From Litchfieldia sinesaloumensis (lineage in GTDB: Bacteria > Bacillota > Bacilli > Bacillales > Bacillaceae_L), in the NCBI RefSeq assembly GCF_900156865.1, contig NZ_LT732529.1, forward strand, positions 3,398,866 through 3,462,865: DNA of 64,000 nt. Direction: 5' to 3'. A program made the translations under genes and the position numbers. Shown here one piece after another: positions 16,329 through 25,267 of the stretch (the first letter of the stretch is position 1; each line of letters starts with the position of its first letter). The notes under the pieces were generated by a model. The model was not told the DNA's origin, made no database searches, and was given only the letters and a program-made list of their open reading frames with translations.

Positions 16329-16478
16329 ATGATTAATAAAAAAAATCGCGAAGGCCAATCCAACCATAGTCAGTATAAAGTTGCGAAAGGTCCAAAGGCT
16401 AGGGAGTCTGGCTATGAAGCAAGTTATGAATACACATCAGGAAATGAAGTAGGGGAGCCCGGCCAACACCATAAATAA
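16329..16478 (+). CDS. Small hydrophilic protein downstream of SASP
   Basis: This is a 49-residue ORF starting ATG 16329 behind GAGGGGATG, only 14 bp after the SASP stop, so probably on the same forespore transcript. It is very hydrophilic, with Lys, Glu, Gly and aromatic Tyr in a YKVAKGPKARESGYEASYEY pattern and a His-rich C-terminus (GQHHK). It has no transmembrane segment or cysteine. I do not recognise the family. A spore-associated role is inferred only from position and composition. Confidence 0.6.
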   Translation: MINKKNREGQSNHSQYKVAKGPKARESGYEASYEYTSGNEVGEPGQHHK

Positions 16479-16482
16479 CTCA

Positions 16483-16514
16483 AAGACCCCTAAACCTTAT
16501 CTGAGGTAGGGGTC
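16483..16514. terminator. Bidirectional terminator, SASP / glucosidase
   Basis: Stem AGACCCCTA-aa-CC / GG-TAGGGGTCT between convergent genes. T-rich flank is better on the minus strand (TCTTTGAG), but it can serve both. Confidence 0.7.
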
Positions 16515-16521
16515 TCAATCA

Positions 16522-18183
16522 TTATGCTAAACGATATATCCTTGTTTCATACGGCTTTAGTTCTATTGATTCCGTAGCCTGATGTGCCTCAACACTGTAA
16601 TTTGATAGCATTAAAGCACCGTGCTTAAATTCAACCTCTGGCACATGACAAACAGCATGTACCTCAGATAAATTAGTTACGACAATCACTTTCTCCTCGC
16701 CGAGGGTACGTGTATAAACATACAATTGAGAATCTTCCTCTAACAACAAATCGTACGTACCATACGTGAACAAGTTATTCGATTTTTTTAGCATGATCAT
16801 TTTTTTATAAAAATGCAGTACAGAATCTTCATCTGCCAACTGTTGTTCAACATTGATGTCTACATAATTTGGATTTACACCCATCCATGGCTGACCTGTT
16901 GTGAAACCAGCATTATCAGAGTTTGACCAATGCATTGGAGTTCGTGAATTATCCCGACTTGTCGCCCAAATGGTCTCCATAACTTCCTGATGCGAGACTC
17001 CTTCTGCTCGTTTTTCGTGATATAAATTCCTAGTCGCTACATCGTCATATTCTTCAATGGATTGGAACTGAACATTTGTCATACCTATTTCTTGTCCCTG
17101 GTAAATAAACGGAGTTCCTTGCATGAAAAAGTACATTGCACCTAGCGCCGTTGCACTTTCCTTCCAATACTCCTGATCATTTCCCCAATTGGAAACAACG
17201 CGTGGTTGGTCATGATTTTCAATAAATAATGCGTTCCAGCCCATATTTTCTAACCCTTTTTGCCATCTTGTTAATACCTTTTTGAGTCCAACCACATCTA
17301 GTTCTTGTTTCTCGTCATCCCAAAGACCTAAATGCTCGAACTGGAACACCATATCGAACTTTCCTTTTTCTTCTCCAACCCATTCTTCTGCTCCTTCAAC
17401 ACTAACACCATTCGCTTCACCAACGGTCATAATGTCATATTTTGCAAAAGTTTCTTCCTTCAATTCGCGTAAAAACTCTTGAATCCCTGGACGATTCATA
17501 TGACCATCAAACGAAGAAACATATTTTAGGCCATTTGGATTCGGCATATCTGGAAAACCTGGAACTTTTTTAATATGGCTGATTGCATCGACGCGGAAGC
17601 CATCTATTCCTTTATCAAGCCACCAATTAATCATATTATAAAGCTCTTTTCGAACCTCTTTGTTCTCCCAATTCAGGTCTGGTTGTTTAGTGGAGAAAAT
17701 ATGCATGTAGTATTGATTTGTTGCCTCATCAAACTCCCATGCTGGTCCACCAAAGATACTTTCCCAGTTATTCGGCTCTTTCCCGTCTTTACTATCGCGC
17801 CAAATGTACCAATCTCTCTTTGGGTTCTCTTTTGAAGAACGAGATTCAATAAACCACGGGTGTTCATCACTCGTGTGGTTAATAACTAGATCGATGATTA
17901 GCTTCATTCCACGTTTATGGGTCTCCTCTAATAGCTCATCAAAATCCGCCATATTTCCAAAGTCCTCCATAATATCCTGGTAATCACTAATATCATATCC
18001 ATTGTCGTCATTTGGTGATTTATAAACAGGACAAATCCAAATAACATCAATTCCTAAATCTTTTAGATAATCTAGTTTGGTAATGATCCCTTGTATATCT
18101 CCGATACCGTCACCATTCGAATCCATAAAGCTTCTTGGATAAACCTGATAAGCAACAGCTTCTTTCCACCATGCTTGTTTCAT
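16522..18183 (-). CDS. GH13 alpha-glucosidase (probable alpha-1,4 type)
   Basis: This is a cytoplasmic exo-alpha-glucosidase of the oligo-1,6-glucosidase/maltase group (GH13_31), 553 residues with no signal peptide. The catalytic residues are visible: nucleophile D199 (GFRVDA), acid/base E256 (TVGEANG) and D325 (ENHDQPR). Residue 200, after the nucleophile, is Ala. In this subfamily Val there marks alpha-1,6 and Ala/Thr alpha-1,4 preference, so maltose and maltodextrin ends are the likely substrate. It is the last gene of the locus, 46 bp after its paralogue. No ribosome site of unusual kind is seen. Confidence 0.9.
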   Translation of the reverse strand: MKQAWWKEAVAYQVYPRSFMDSNGDGIGDIQGIITKLDYLKDLGIDVIWICPVYKSPNDDNGYDISDYQDIMEDFGNMADFDELLEETHKRGMKLIIDLVINHTSDEHPWFIESRSSKENPKRDWYIWRDSKDGKEPNNWESIFGGPAWEFDEATNQYYMHIFSTKQPDLNWENKEVRKELYNMINWWLDKGIDGFRVDAISHIKKVPGFPDMPNPNGLKYVSSFDGHMNRPGIQEFLRELKEETFAKYDIMTVGEANGVSVEGAEEWVGEEKGKFDMVFQFEHLGLWDDEKQELDVVGLKKVLTRWQKGLENMGWNALFIENHDQPRVVSNWGNDQEYWKESATALGAMYFFMQGTPFIYQGQEIGMTNVQFQSIEEYDDVATRNLYHEKRAEGVSHQEVMETIWATSRDNSRTPMHWSNSDNAGFTTGQPWMGVNPNYVDINVEQQLADEDSVLHFYKKMIMLKKSNNLFTYGTYDLLLEEDSQLYVYTRTLGEEKVIVVTNLSEVHAVCHVPEVEFKHGALMLSNYSVEAHQATESIELKPYETRIYRLA

Positions 18184-18229
18184 CTTTGTGTCCTCACTTC
18201 CTGTTTTTACAAGTGGTTCTCTTCCTCCA

Positions 18230-19915
18230 TCAAGTCGTTAATCGATATACTCGTGCCTCATATGGCTTTAGCTCGATTTCTTTGATTGAATCATTTTGGT
18301 CCACATCATAATTACTAATCAATAATTCTTGTGTTTTATAGCTACAATCTTTAGGCAGCGTAAATAAAGAATATTCTTTTGCGAAGTTTAGTACAACGAG
18401 TACCTTTTCGTCAACTAGTGTTCTAGTATATGAGTAAATCGTTGGATGATCTGGTAACAACAAATCATAAGAGCCATAGACAATAATCTCGTGCTGTTTT
18501 CTTAATTCAATCAATCTTTTATAGTAGTGAAAAACTGAATTTGGGTCTCCAATTTGATTTGCTGCATTAATTTCACTGTAGTTTGGATTCACCGAAAGCC
18601 AAGGTGTGCCTGTTGTAAAACCAGCGTTCTCACTTTCATCCCATTGCATCGGTGTTCGTGCATTGTCTCTACCTTTCGCATAGATTGACTGCATTACCCG
18701 CTCTGGGTCAACACCCGCTTCCACTTTTTCCTTAAACATATTAAGGGTTTCAATGTCTTTGTATTCATCAATAGATTCAAACTGAACATTGGTCATTCCA
18801 AGTTCTTCACCTTGGTATATATATGGAGTTCCTTGCAACATATGCAAGAATGTTGCGAGCATCTTTGCAGATTCAACTCTATATTCACCATCATCCGCGA
18901 ATCTTGACACCATTCTTGGCTGATCATGATTGTTCAAATACAAGCTATTCCAGCCTGTTCCTTCCAGACCCTTTTGCCATTTCGTAAAGGTCTGTTTTAA
19001 ATCTTGTAACTTAAACGGGCGTACATCCCATTTTTCATTCGGGCCTGAGTCCAAATCCATATGCTCGAATTGGAAAACCATGTTGAGTTCATTACGGTCA
19101 GCCCCTGTATATGCTTGGGCTTCAATCGTATCAACTCCAGGCATTTCACCAACGGTCATAATATCGTACTTAGAAAGTACCTGTTGGTTCATTTCCTGTA
19201 AAAATTCATGAATTCGAGGTCCATTCATATAAAATGGTGCACCAGAGACATATTTTTTCCCTTCCCGTAGTTCACCGTCTGGTAATCCCGGAACCTTTGA
19301 AATCATATTTATAACATCCATACGGAAGCCATCGATTCCTTTTTCAAGCCAAAAGGTCATAAGGTCATAGACTTCCTCACGCACTTTGGGATTCTCCCAA
19401 TTCAAATCAGGCTGCTTTTTACTGAATAGATGTAAATAATACTCCTCGGTTTGATCGTCATATTGCCATGCTGAACCACTGAAGATTGACTCCCAATTAT
19501 TTGGCTCCTTGCCATCTCTTGCATGACGCCAAATATAGTAATCCCGGTACGGATTATCCTTTGACTCTCTAGACTTTTGGAACCATTCATGTTCATCCGA
19601 AGAATGATTTACAACCAAGTCCATCATGAGCTTCATCCCGCGATTATGTATGTGCGAAAGGAGCTCTTCCCAATCGCCCATAGTCCCGAATTCCGCCATA
19701 ATTTCGCGGTAGTTGCTGATGTCATATCCATTGTCGTCATTAGGCGATTGATAGACAGGGGAGAGCCAGATTACATCAACACCTAGGTCCTTTAAATAAT
19801 CCAGCTTTTCCGTTATCCCCTTTAAATCTCCAATTCCATCACCATTTGTATCCTTAAAGCTTCTTGGGTAAATTTGATACACGACACTTTCTTTCCACCA
19901 TGTTTTGTTTTCCAT
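18230..19915 (-). CDS. malL: GH13 oligo-1,6-glucosidase
   Basis: This paralogue of the next gene is 561 residues from the ATG at 19915, the length of B. subtilis MalL. Nucleophile D200 is followed by Val201 (GFRMDVINMI), the residue associated with alpha-1,6 linkage (isomaltose, panose). The acid/base is E257 (TVGEMPG), and D331 lies in NNHDQPR. An upstream in-frame GTG (19930) is less likely, because the purine-rich GTGAGTGAATGGGG reads better as ribosome site. It lies about 100 bp after the LacI gene, so it is probably co-regulated by it. Together the pair can handle both linkages of starch-derived oligosaccharides. Confidence 0.9.
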   Translation of the reverse strand: MENKTWWKESVVYQIYPRSFKDTNGDGIGDLKGITEKLDYLKDLGVDVIWLSPVYQSPNDDNGYDISNYREIMAEFGTMGDWEELLSHIHNRGMKLMMDLVVNHSSDEHEWFQKSRESKDNPYRDYYIWRHARDGKEPNNWESIFSGSAWQYDDQTEEYYLHLFSKKQPDLNWENPKVREEVYDLMTFWLEKGIDGFRMDVINMISKVPGLPDGELREGKKYVSGAPFYMNGPRIHEFLQEMNQQVLSKYDIMTVGEMPGVDTIEAQAYTGADRNELNMVFQFEHMDLDSGPNEKWDVRPFKLQDLKQTFTKWQKGLEGTGWNSLYLNNHDQPRMVSRFADDGEYRVESAKMLATFLHMLQGTPYIYQGEELGMTNVQFESIDEYKDIETLNMFKEKVEAGVDPERVMQSIYAKGRDNARTPMQWDESENAGFTTGTPWLSVNPNYSEINAANQIGDPNSVFHYYKRLIELRKQHEIIVYGSYDLLLPDHPTIYSYTRTLVDEKVLVVLNFAKEYSLFTLPKDCSYKTQELLISNYDVDQNDSIKEIELKPYEARVYRLTT

Positions 19916-20017
19916 TCCCCATTCACTCACTTTCTAGCGAATGTTAAAAAATCCGGTAAAACTGTCACAATGAATAATACTTTGACTGATTACCGACACC
20001 TTTTTAAACATTCAGTT

Positions 20018-21037
20018 CTACTTAATCCGCGCACACGACTTCCGCTCGATTAATTTCGCTGGTATTGTAATCCGTTTCGGTAAAACACTCGGATTTTTAA
20101 TTTTTTCTATCAAACAGCTTGAGCCTTCAACTCCAAGCTGAAAAATGTCAATATCCACTGAGGTGAGGGGAGGCTTCGAATATTGAGCAAGTAGCACATT
20201 GTTGAAACTTGCTATGGAAACATCCTCTGGTACGCGAATCTTCATCTCTTCTAGATGACTCATTAACTCAATCGCAATGAAATCATCTGTGCAAACTAGC
20301 GCTGTAGGAGGCTCTACTAATTGCAGAAAAGATTGAATAGCCTTTTTCCCTTCACTTAATGTACTTTTATGAATGACATAGTCTTCATTAAATGGGAGTC
20401 CAGCCCCACTAAGAGCTTGTTTATAACCTTCTAAACGATCGACCATCACAACAAAGTCTTGATTAAAGCCGACAAACGCAATTTTTGTATGTCCTAATTC
20501 AAGTAAATGGTCTGTTACGACCTTCGTTATATATATATTATCGTTGTCCACATGCGTAATGCGTTCCGCGCCAAAAACAGGGCGACCAATCACTACAAAT
20601 GGGAAATCAATTTCCTGTAAATATTGAATTAAACGATCATCAGTCCGGGAATAGAGTAGGATCAAACCATCCACACGGCGGCCTTGTACCATTCCTACTA
20701 CTTCCTCAAAGATTTCATCCTCTGTTCCGGCTGTTGAAAGATAGATTCCATACTTATGCTCACGTGCTTGTACGCTGATTCCTCTTATGACTTCTGGGAA
20801 GAAAGGATCTTGAAGCACATGGGATGCGGAAAATGGCATTACAATTCCAATTGTTGCCGTGCTTTTCACCGCTAAACTTCGAGCTGTAAAGTTTGGATGA
20901 TACCCTAGCTTTTCCATCGCTTCTCGTACACGTTTTTTCGTTTCTTCACTAATTCGAGGGTTATTGGCAATGACCCTTGAGACAGTGGAAGGCGATACAT
21001 TTGCCTCTTTTGCAACATCTTTTATTGTAATAGCCAT
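20018..21037 (-). CDS. LacI-family regulator of the alpha-glucoside locus
   Basis: This 339-residue protein has an N-terminal LacI helix-turn-helix (residues 3-25, ITIKDVAKEANVSPSTVSRV) and hinge helix (about 45-58), then a type I periplasmic-binding-like sugar domain (about 60-335). The ATG at 21037 has GGAGGGTG upstream. It lies between the transporter genes and the two glucosidases, all on one strand, so it should sense a maltose/isomaltose-like inducer. Its likely targets are the GCAA-nCGn-TTGC sites upstream of the binding protein gene. Confidence 0.9.
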   Translation of the reverse strand: MAITIKDVAKEANVSPSTVSRVIANNPRISEETKKRVREAMEKLGYHPNFTARSLAVKSTATIGIVMPFSASHVLQDPFFPEVIRGISVQAREHKYGIYLSTAGTEDEIFEEVVGMVQGRRVDGLILLYSRTDDRLIQYLQEIDFPFVVIGRPVFGAERITHVDNDNIYITKVVTDHLLELGHTKIAFVGFNQDFVVMVDRLEGYKQALSGAGLPFNEDYVIHKSTLSEGKKAIQSFLQLVEPPTALVCTDDFIAIELMSHLEEMKIRVPEDVSIASFNNVLLAQYSKPPLTSVDIDIFQLGVEGSSCLIEKIKNPSVLPKRITIPAKLIERKSCARIK

Positions 21038-21053
21038 AAACACCCTCCGTTTA

Positions 21054-21085
21054 TATAAAAAGTACCCGAGTCTATCGGACTTTGA
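21054..21085 (-). terminator. Possible weak terminator between malG-like and lacI
   Basis: On the minus strand AAGTCCGATAGACTCGGGTACTT folds into an imperfect stem followed by TTTTTATAT. It could reduce read-through into the regulator gene. Confidence 0.4.
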
Positions 21086-21096
21086 TTATTCAAATC

Positions 21097-21918
21097 TTAT
21101 TTTACAGAACCCTCTGCAACTCCCTTAATAATGTGTTTTTGCATGATGAAATACACAAGAATTACTGGGATAATCGCAATCGTTAATCCTGCAAGAGCTA
21201 AATGCCATTGTTTCGTATATTGACCGAAGAAGAAGAACATCTTCAATGGAATGGTGTGCATTCCTTCTTGGTTAATAACAAGGGAAGGTAATAGATAGTC
21301 ATTCCAAATCCAGATAATATTTAAAATGGCTACTGTTACTGAAATTGGCTTTAACATCGGAAAAATGATGTGCCAAAAAATCTGCCATCTGTTCGCTCCA
21401 TCAATTGTGGCTGCTTCATCTAACGACTTAGGTATTCCTTGTAACGATCCATGATATAAGAAAATCGATAAACTACTACCAAACCCGAGATACATTAAGA
21501 TAATTCCAAAACGATTTAATAGTTCTATTTTACCAAATAATGATACTAGCGGAATCATAACTGATTGAAACGGAATTAACATGGCTGCGATAAAAAGGAA
21601 GAAAATCAATCCACTTATTTTTCCTTTTCGACGGTTTAAGGCATAAGCTGCCATCGATGAGAAGAAGATGATGACCACAACACCTAATACCGTAATCAGT
21701 ACAGAGTTAAAGAAAGTACGGATAAAATCAAGCTCTTCAAATGCTTGAATATAATTATCAAATGTAAATACATCTGGTAACTTTAGCGTATCAGTAAAAA
21801 TCTCACGTTTTGTCTTAAAAGAGTTTACTATCATTAAGTAGAAAGGGGAGAGCCAGAGTAGGCCAAGGACAACACCTACAATTTCAAGTAAATATAATTT
21901 TCTTTTTTTACTTTTCAT
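21097..21918 (-). CDS. MalG-like ABC sugar permease
   Basis: This is the second membrane subunit of the CUT1-type oligosaccharide importer, 273 residues with six predicted transmembrane helices. The EAA loop that docks the ATPase is seen as SLDEAATIDGANRWQIFWHIIFP (about 165-187). Its start overlaps the stop of the upstream permease gene (TAATG), a coupled arrangement. It forms a heterodimer with the MalF-like protein. The locus has no ATPase gene, so a shared MsmX-type ATPase encoded elsewhere must power it. Confidence 0.92.
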   Translation of the reverse strand: MKSKKRKLYLLEIVGVVLGLLWLSPFYLMIVNSFKTKREIFTDTLKLPDVFTFDNYIQAFEELDFIRTFFNSVLITVLGVVVIIFFSSMAAYALNRRKGKISGLIFFLFIAAMLIPFQSVMIPLVSLFGKIELLNRFGIILMYLGFGSSLSIFLYHGSLQGIPKSLDEAATIDGANRWQIFWHIIFPMLKPISVTVAILNIIWIWNDYLLPSLVINQEGMHTIPLKMFFFFGQYTKQWHLALAGLTIAIIPVILVYFIMQKHIIKGVAEGSVK

Positions 21919-22778
21919 TACATCTCGACCTCCCGTTTCTTATTAATGTAAACCTGTGTTAAAGAGATAGCGGCTACGATTAAGAAGAAAATAATCGCTT
22001 TTGCCTGTCCGTATGCATAGTTGTTCTCTGAGAACGCCGTTTTAAAAATTTCCATCGCTACCATTTGTGTTGAATTATAGGGACCACCGCCTGTTAAGCT
22101 TAAGTTTTGGTCATATAATTTAAATGTATTTGATAGAGTTAAAAACAAACTTACTGTAAATGCTGGTGCAACAAGAGGGAATGTAACATTTTTAAAACGT
22201 TGGAAGCTGTTTGCTCCATCGATCTCTGCTGCTTCTAGCAATTCTTGCGGTACACTTTCCAAATAGGAAATGTAAATGATCATGATATAACCTGCCATTT
22301 GCCAACTCATTAGAATAACCAATGCCCAAAAACCAGTAGTATCCGTAGATAACCAGCCTTTAAATGCCGCAATACCCGTTATATCTCCGATGCTTGCAAA
22401 TACCTTCATGAAAATAAACTGCCAGATGAACCCAAGGATGAGTCCTCCAATTAGGTTCGGCATAAAGAAGATTGTTCGTAAAATTTTGTTAGTTTTCAGC
22501 TTTTGCGTTACGAGCAATGCTAGTGAAAGTCCAAATAGATTAATCAAAAAGATGGACACTACTGAAAATTTCACTGTAAACCATAGAGAGTTCAAAAATT
22601 CTTTATCCTGGATAAGCTTTTGATAATGTTCAACTCCTACAAACTCGGTGATCTTGATTCCGTTCCAGTTTGTAAACGAGTAATAGGTTCCAAAAATTAA
22701 TGGTACGACTACAACAACACCAAGTGCCACAAGTGTAGGTGCTAAGAATAACCAATACCACAGATTCCGGTTTCGCAT
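21918..22778 (-). CDS. MalF-like ABC sugar permease
   Basis: This is the first membrane subunit of the CUT1 importer, 286 residues with six predicted helices. Its EAA loop is VPQELLEAAEIDGANSFQRFKNVTFP (about 184-209). It lacks the long periplasmic loop of the E. coli MalF, as usual for Gram-positive versions. GGAGG lies 8 bp before the ATG. A hairpin between it and the binding protein gene probably lowers its expression relative to the binding protein. Confidence 0.92.
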   Translation of the reverse strand: MRNRNLWYWLFLAPTLVALGVVVVVPLIFGTYYSFTNWNGIKITEFVGVEHYQKLIQDKEFLNSLWFTVKFSVVSIFLINLFGLSLALLVTQKLKTNKILRTIFFMPNLIGGLILGFIWQFIFMKVFASIGDITGIAAFKGWLSTDTTGFWALVILMSWQMAGYIMIIYISYLESVPQELLEAAEIDGANSFQRFKNVTFPLVAPAFTVSLFLTLSNTFKLYDQNLSLTGGGPYNSTQMVAMEIFKTAFSENNYAYGQAKAIIFFLIVAAISLTQVYINKKREVEM

Positions 22779-22831
22779 AGTATAATTCCTCCAATTGCTC
22801 GAAGTCCGAAAAATTTTTATTTACGTTCTTC

Positions 22832-22873
22832 TAAAAATAGAAAACAAAGCAACCCCATGCTGCCTTGTTTTCT
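22832..22873 (-). terminator. Attenuating hairpin between binding protein and permeases
   Basis: On the minus strand AGAAAACAAGGCAGC / GTTGCTTTGTTTTCT (small mismatches) with a short loop, then TATTTTTAG. Such hairpins commonly let the binding protein be made in excess over the permeases. Confidence 0.75.
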
Positions 22874-22891
22874 ATTGTAAGGTCTGATCTA

Positions 22892-24193
22892 TTATTTTCT
22901 AGAGTCTTCCCAAGCTTTTTGAGATTCCTTCACAAGGTCATCCCAGCTCATTTCGTCACTGATGTATTTTTGAATATTAACACCAAGCTGTTGCTCTCCC
23001 CAACCAGTAGGGTAGCCCATGAATACCCAAGGAATGGTTCTTCCTTCAGTTGCATATTCATATACTGCTTTTCCTAGTGGATCAGATACTTTTGAAGCGT
23101 CAAAGCCATCGTACGCAGGGATAAATTTGAAGTCCTCTAGTACAGCTGTTTTTCCTTCTTCAGATGTATATAACCAATCTAGGAAATCTTTTGCTGCCTT
23201 TACTTCGGCATCATCTTTTTGACTATTTACAGCCCAGTACATTGGGATACCAACTGGGATTGAGTCTTCTTTGTAGCCTTCAACAGGAATTGGCAGGATG
23301 CTAACGCCACTGTTTGCAAGCTCTTCATCAATACCTGCGATTGAACCATATACCCAGTTACCTTGTTGAATCATTGCCACACGTCCAGTAGAGAATAACT
23401 CTTCTACTTGCATTGCATAATCTAAGCTTACTGTCGGTTGAACAGAATACTCATTTTGTAAATCTAATACTTTCTTAAATGCATCACCATATTTAAAGTC
23501 TACAGATTTAGCATCAAATGTTCCTAATACATTTCCTTCAAATTCAGGTGATAAGAATGCATTTGATAAATGTAAGCCTGTCACCCATTTTTCTTTACCA
23601 GGTAAGGCAAACACAGCATCTAAACCTAGTTCATCTTTCTTGCTATCTAATGTTTTAACCGCTTCTTCTAAAGCAGCGTAAGTTGTAATTTCTTCTGGAT
23701 TGATTCCAGCTTTTTCAAATACTGCGGTATTGTAAATTAAGCCATAGCCTTCTTGGTTAAAAGGAAGTCCTAAGACTTTGTTATCTTGTGTAACACCTTC
23801 TAGTGTTCCTTCTAATGCTACTTTAGCTGCTGCTGTATCAGAAAGATCTGCTAAGTTATCAGTCCAGTCTGCAACGTCTTGAGGTCCGCCAATATTATAA
23901 ATAGTTGGTTCTTCACCAGAAGCAAACTTTGAACGAAGTGCTGCTCCGTAATCTTCCCCGCCACCAACAGTTGTGATGTTGATCTTTACACCCTCATGTG
24001 ATTCTTCATATTGCTTTGCAACTGCTTCAAATTGATCTTTAAACTCTACTTTGAATTGGAAGATATCCACTGTTGTTTTTGAACCGCTTTCACCTTTACT
24101 TGAGCCTTCTTCTTTTGAAGAACATCCTACTAAAGCAACACTTAATAGCAATAAGAGTGTCATTACTGTAGGAATCAGTTTCTTTGCTTTCAT
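22892..24193 (-). CDS. Oligosaccharide ABC binding lipoprotein (MalE-like)
   Basis: This is the 433-residue extracellular receptor of the alpha-glucoside importer. A hydrophobic signal peptide ends in lipobox LVGC at about residue 24, then a Ser/Gly/Lys-rich linker to about 38. The mature protein is an SBP_bac_1 (extracellular solute-binding family 1) domain. It is the first gene of the operon, with GGGGGT before the ATG. Neighbouring glucosidases suggest maltodextrin or isomaltooligosaccharide ligands; raffinose-type ligands cannot be excluded from sequence alone. Confidence 0.9.
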   Translation of the reverse strand: MKAKKLIPTVMTLLLLLSVALVGCSSKEEGSSKGESGSKTTVDIFQFKVEFKDQFEAVAKQYEESHEGVKINITTVGGGEDYGAALRSKFASGEEPTIYNIGGPQDVADWTDNLADLSDTAAAKVALEGTLEGVTQDNKVLGLPFNQEGYGLIYNTAVFEKAGINPEEITTYAALEEAVKTLDSKKDELGLDAVFALPGKEKWVTGLHLSNAFLSPEFEGNVLGTFDAKSVDFKYGDAFKKVLDLQNEYSVQPTVSLDYAMQVEELFSTGRVAMIQQGNWVYGSIAGIDEELANSGVSILPIPVEGYKEDSIPVGIPMYWAVNSQKDDAEVKAAKDFLDWLYTSEEGKTAVLEDFKFIPAYDGFDASKVSDPLGKAVYEYATEGRTIPWVFMGYPTGWGEQQLGVNIQKYISDEMSWDDLVKESQKAWEDSRK

Positions 24194-24250
24194 GGTAAAA
24201 CCCCCATTTATTCATTTTTTAAAAGGAAGGAACCGTTGCACCGGATTTTG

Positions 24251-24262
24251 GCAATCGTTTGC
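24251..24262. promoter_or_regulatory. LacI-type operator 1 of the alpha-glucoside operon
   Basis: GCAATCGTTTGC has the central CG and GCAA/TTGC arms of LacI/CcpA sites, one mismatch in the palindrome. It lies 58 bp upstream of the binding protein start and may also act as a cre site. Confidence 0.55.
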
Positions 24263-24394
24263 ATAATTTTAGACAATTTTGTCGAAATTAAGATTATTAC
24301 CCTCTACTCTCTACACATTACCATTAAGTTATAAAAGTAGATTTCATTGAATATACTGCGTTTTACATCATTTTATTTCTTTGCACAACTTTGC

Positions 24395-24406
24395 GCAAGC
24401 GGTTGC
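24395..24406. promoter_or_regulatory. LacI-type operator 2 of the alpha-glucoside operon
   Basis: GCAAGCGGTTGC matches the same GCAA-nCGn-TTGC pattern as operator 1, 144 bp away, a spacing that would allow looping. Confidence 0.55.
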
Positions 24407-24554
24407 ATTCCTCTTACAAGATTTATATTAGCATGGGGCAAATTGAATTACAACAAAAAAGTTTAATCGTTTTCATAATTTCCATGATCTCTCCTTTTGA
24501 ATGGATACTTGCAATATAGTTTTTGTTGTGATATATTTTTCGTTATAAACCAAA

Positions 24555-24577
24555 TGACCAATTTCCTCATTTGGTCA
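24555..24577. promoter_or_regulatory. Candidate TetR (YhgD-like) operator at its own gene
   Basis: TGACCAA and TTGGTCA lie inverted 9 bp apart just upstream of the TetR gene. The same TGGTCA/TGACCA word recurs at 25214-25229 before the YhgE-like gene. Confidence 0.6.
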
Positions 24578-24603
24578 AATTACTAAGAATGGGGTGATCT
24601 ACG

Positions 24604-25176
24604 TTGGCGATTGATAGAAAACAACTCATCATTGAAGCTGCTACAAAATCATTCTCTTTATTCGGGTACAAGGCAACGACAATGGATCAAGTTGCAAAGC
24701 TTGCAAATGTCGGAAAAGGCACAATCTATAGCTTTTTTAAAAATAAGGAGGAATTATTCGACGAGATCACCAGTACGCTCATTCAGGACATGAAGATCGT
24801 AGCCGAGGAAGCGATGGATAAAAACAGTACCTTTTATGATAATGCACACCGGGTGCTCTTTCGATTGCTCGAATTTCGAAAATCCCATCAGTTAACAATT
24901 AAGCTTTTTCAAGAGGAAAGGGATATCGGGACGCAAGCTGTTGTTGAAGTCGTACAACGTGTTGAGGAAGCAATCATCAACTATATGAAGGGCATCATTC
25001 AAGAAGCGATCGACCGTGATGAGATTAAGCCATGCAACCCTGAAATCACTGCTTTTGTCATGTTAAAGCTGTATGTTTCGTTAATTTTTGACTGGGAACG
25101 AAATCACAAACCGCTTGAAAAAGAAGAAATATCACATTTATTTAAGCTGTATTTCTTCAATGGATTAGAAAAATAG
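24604..25176 (+). CDS. yhgD: TetR-family regulator (YhgD-like)
   Basis: This 190-residue protein has an N-terminal TetR helix-turn-helix (about residues 8-52: AATKSFSLFGYKATTMDQVAKLANVGKGTIYSFFKNKEEL, cited in part) and an all-helical ligand/dimer domain. The start codon is TTG behind GGGGTGAT. It precedes a YhgE-like gene by 91 bp, the same pairing as yhgD-yhgE in B. subtilis. Shared TGGTCA/TGACCA repeats before both genes indicate that it controls itself and the membrane protein. Ligand unknown. Confidence 0.8.
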   Translation: MAIDRKQLIIEAATKSFSLFGYKATTMDQVAKLANVGKGTIYSFFKNKEELFDEITSTLIQDMKIVAEEAMDKNSTFYDNAHRVLFRLLEFRKSHQLTIKLFQEERDIGTQAVVEVVQRVEEAIINYMKGIIQEAIDRDEIKPCNPEITAFVMLKLYVSLIFDWERNHKPLEKEEISHLFKLYFFNGLEK

Positions 25177-25213
25177 CCATATCAAGGGTACTCAATTTGA
25201 GGACCCATTTATT

Positions 25214-25229
25214 TGGTCAAAAATGACCA
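25214..25229. promoter_or_regulatory. Candidate TetR operator before the YhgE-like gene
   Basis: TGGTCA-AAAA-TGACCA, perfect 6-bp arms, 39 bp upstream of the YhgE-like start. Same half-sites as at 24555-24577, in the opposite arrangement. Confidence 0.62.
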
Positions 25230-25267
25230 TTCGAACAAAACAGTCAATTATTTAGGAGGAATTTTAT

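Larger units (their letters stand above)
24194..24603. other. Divergent regulatory region, 410 bp
   Basis: This gap separates the MalE-like gene (minus) from the TetR gene (plus). It holds two LacI-type operators (24251-24262 and 24395-24406) on the sugar side and a TGACCA...TGGTCA inverted repeat (24555-24577) on the TetR side. No gene is seen. Confidence 0.65.
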
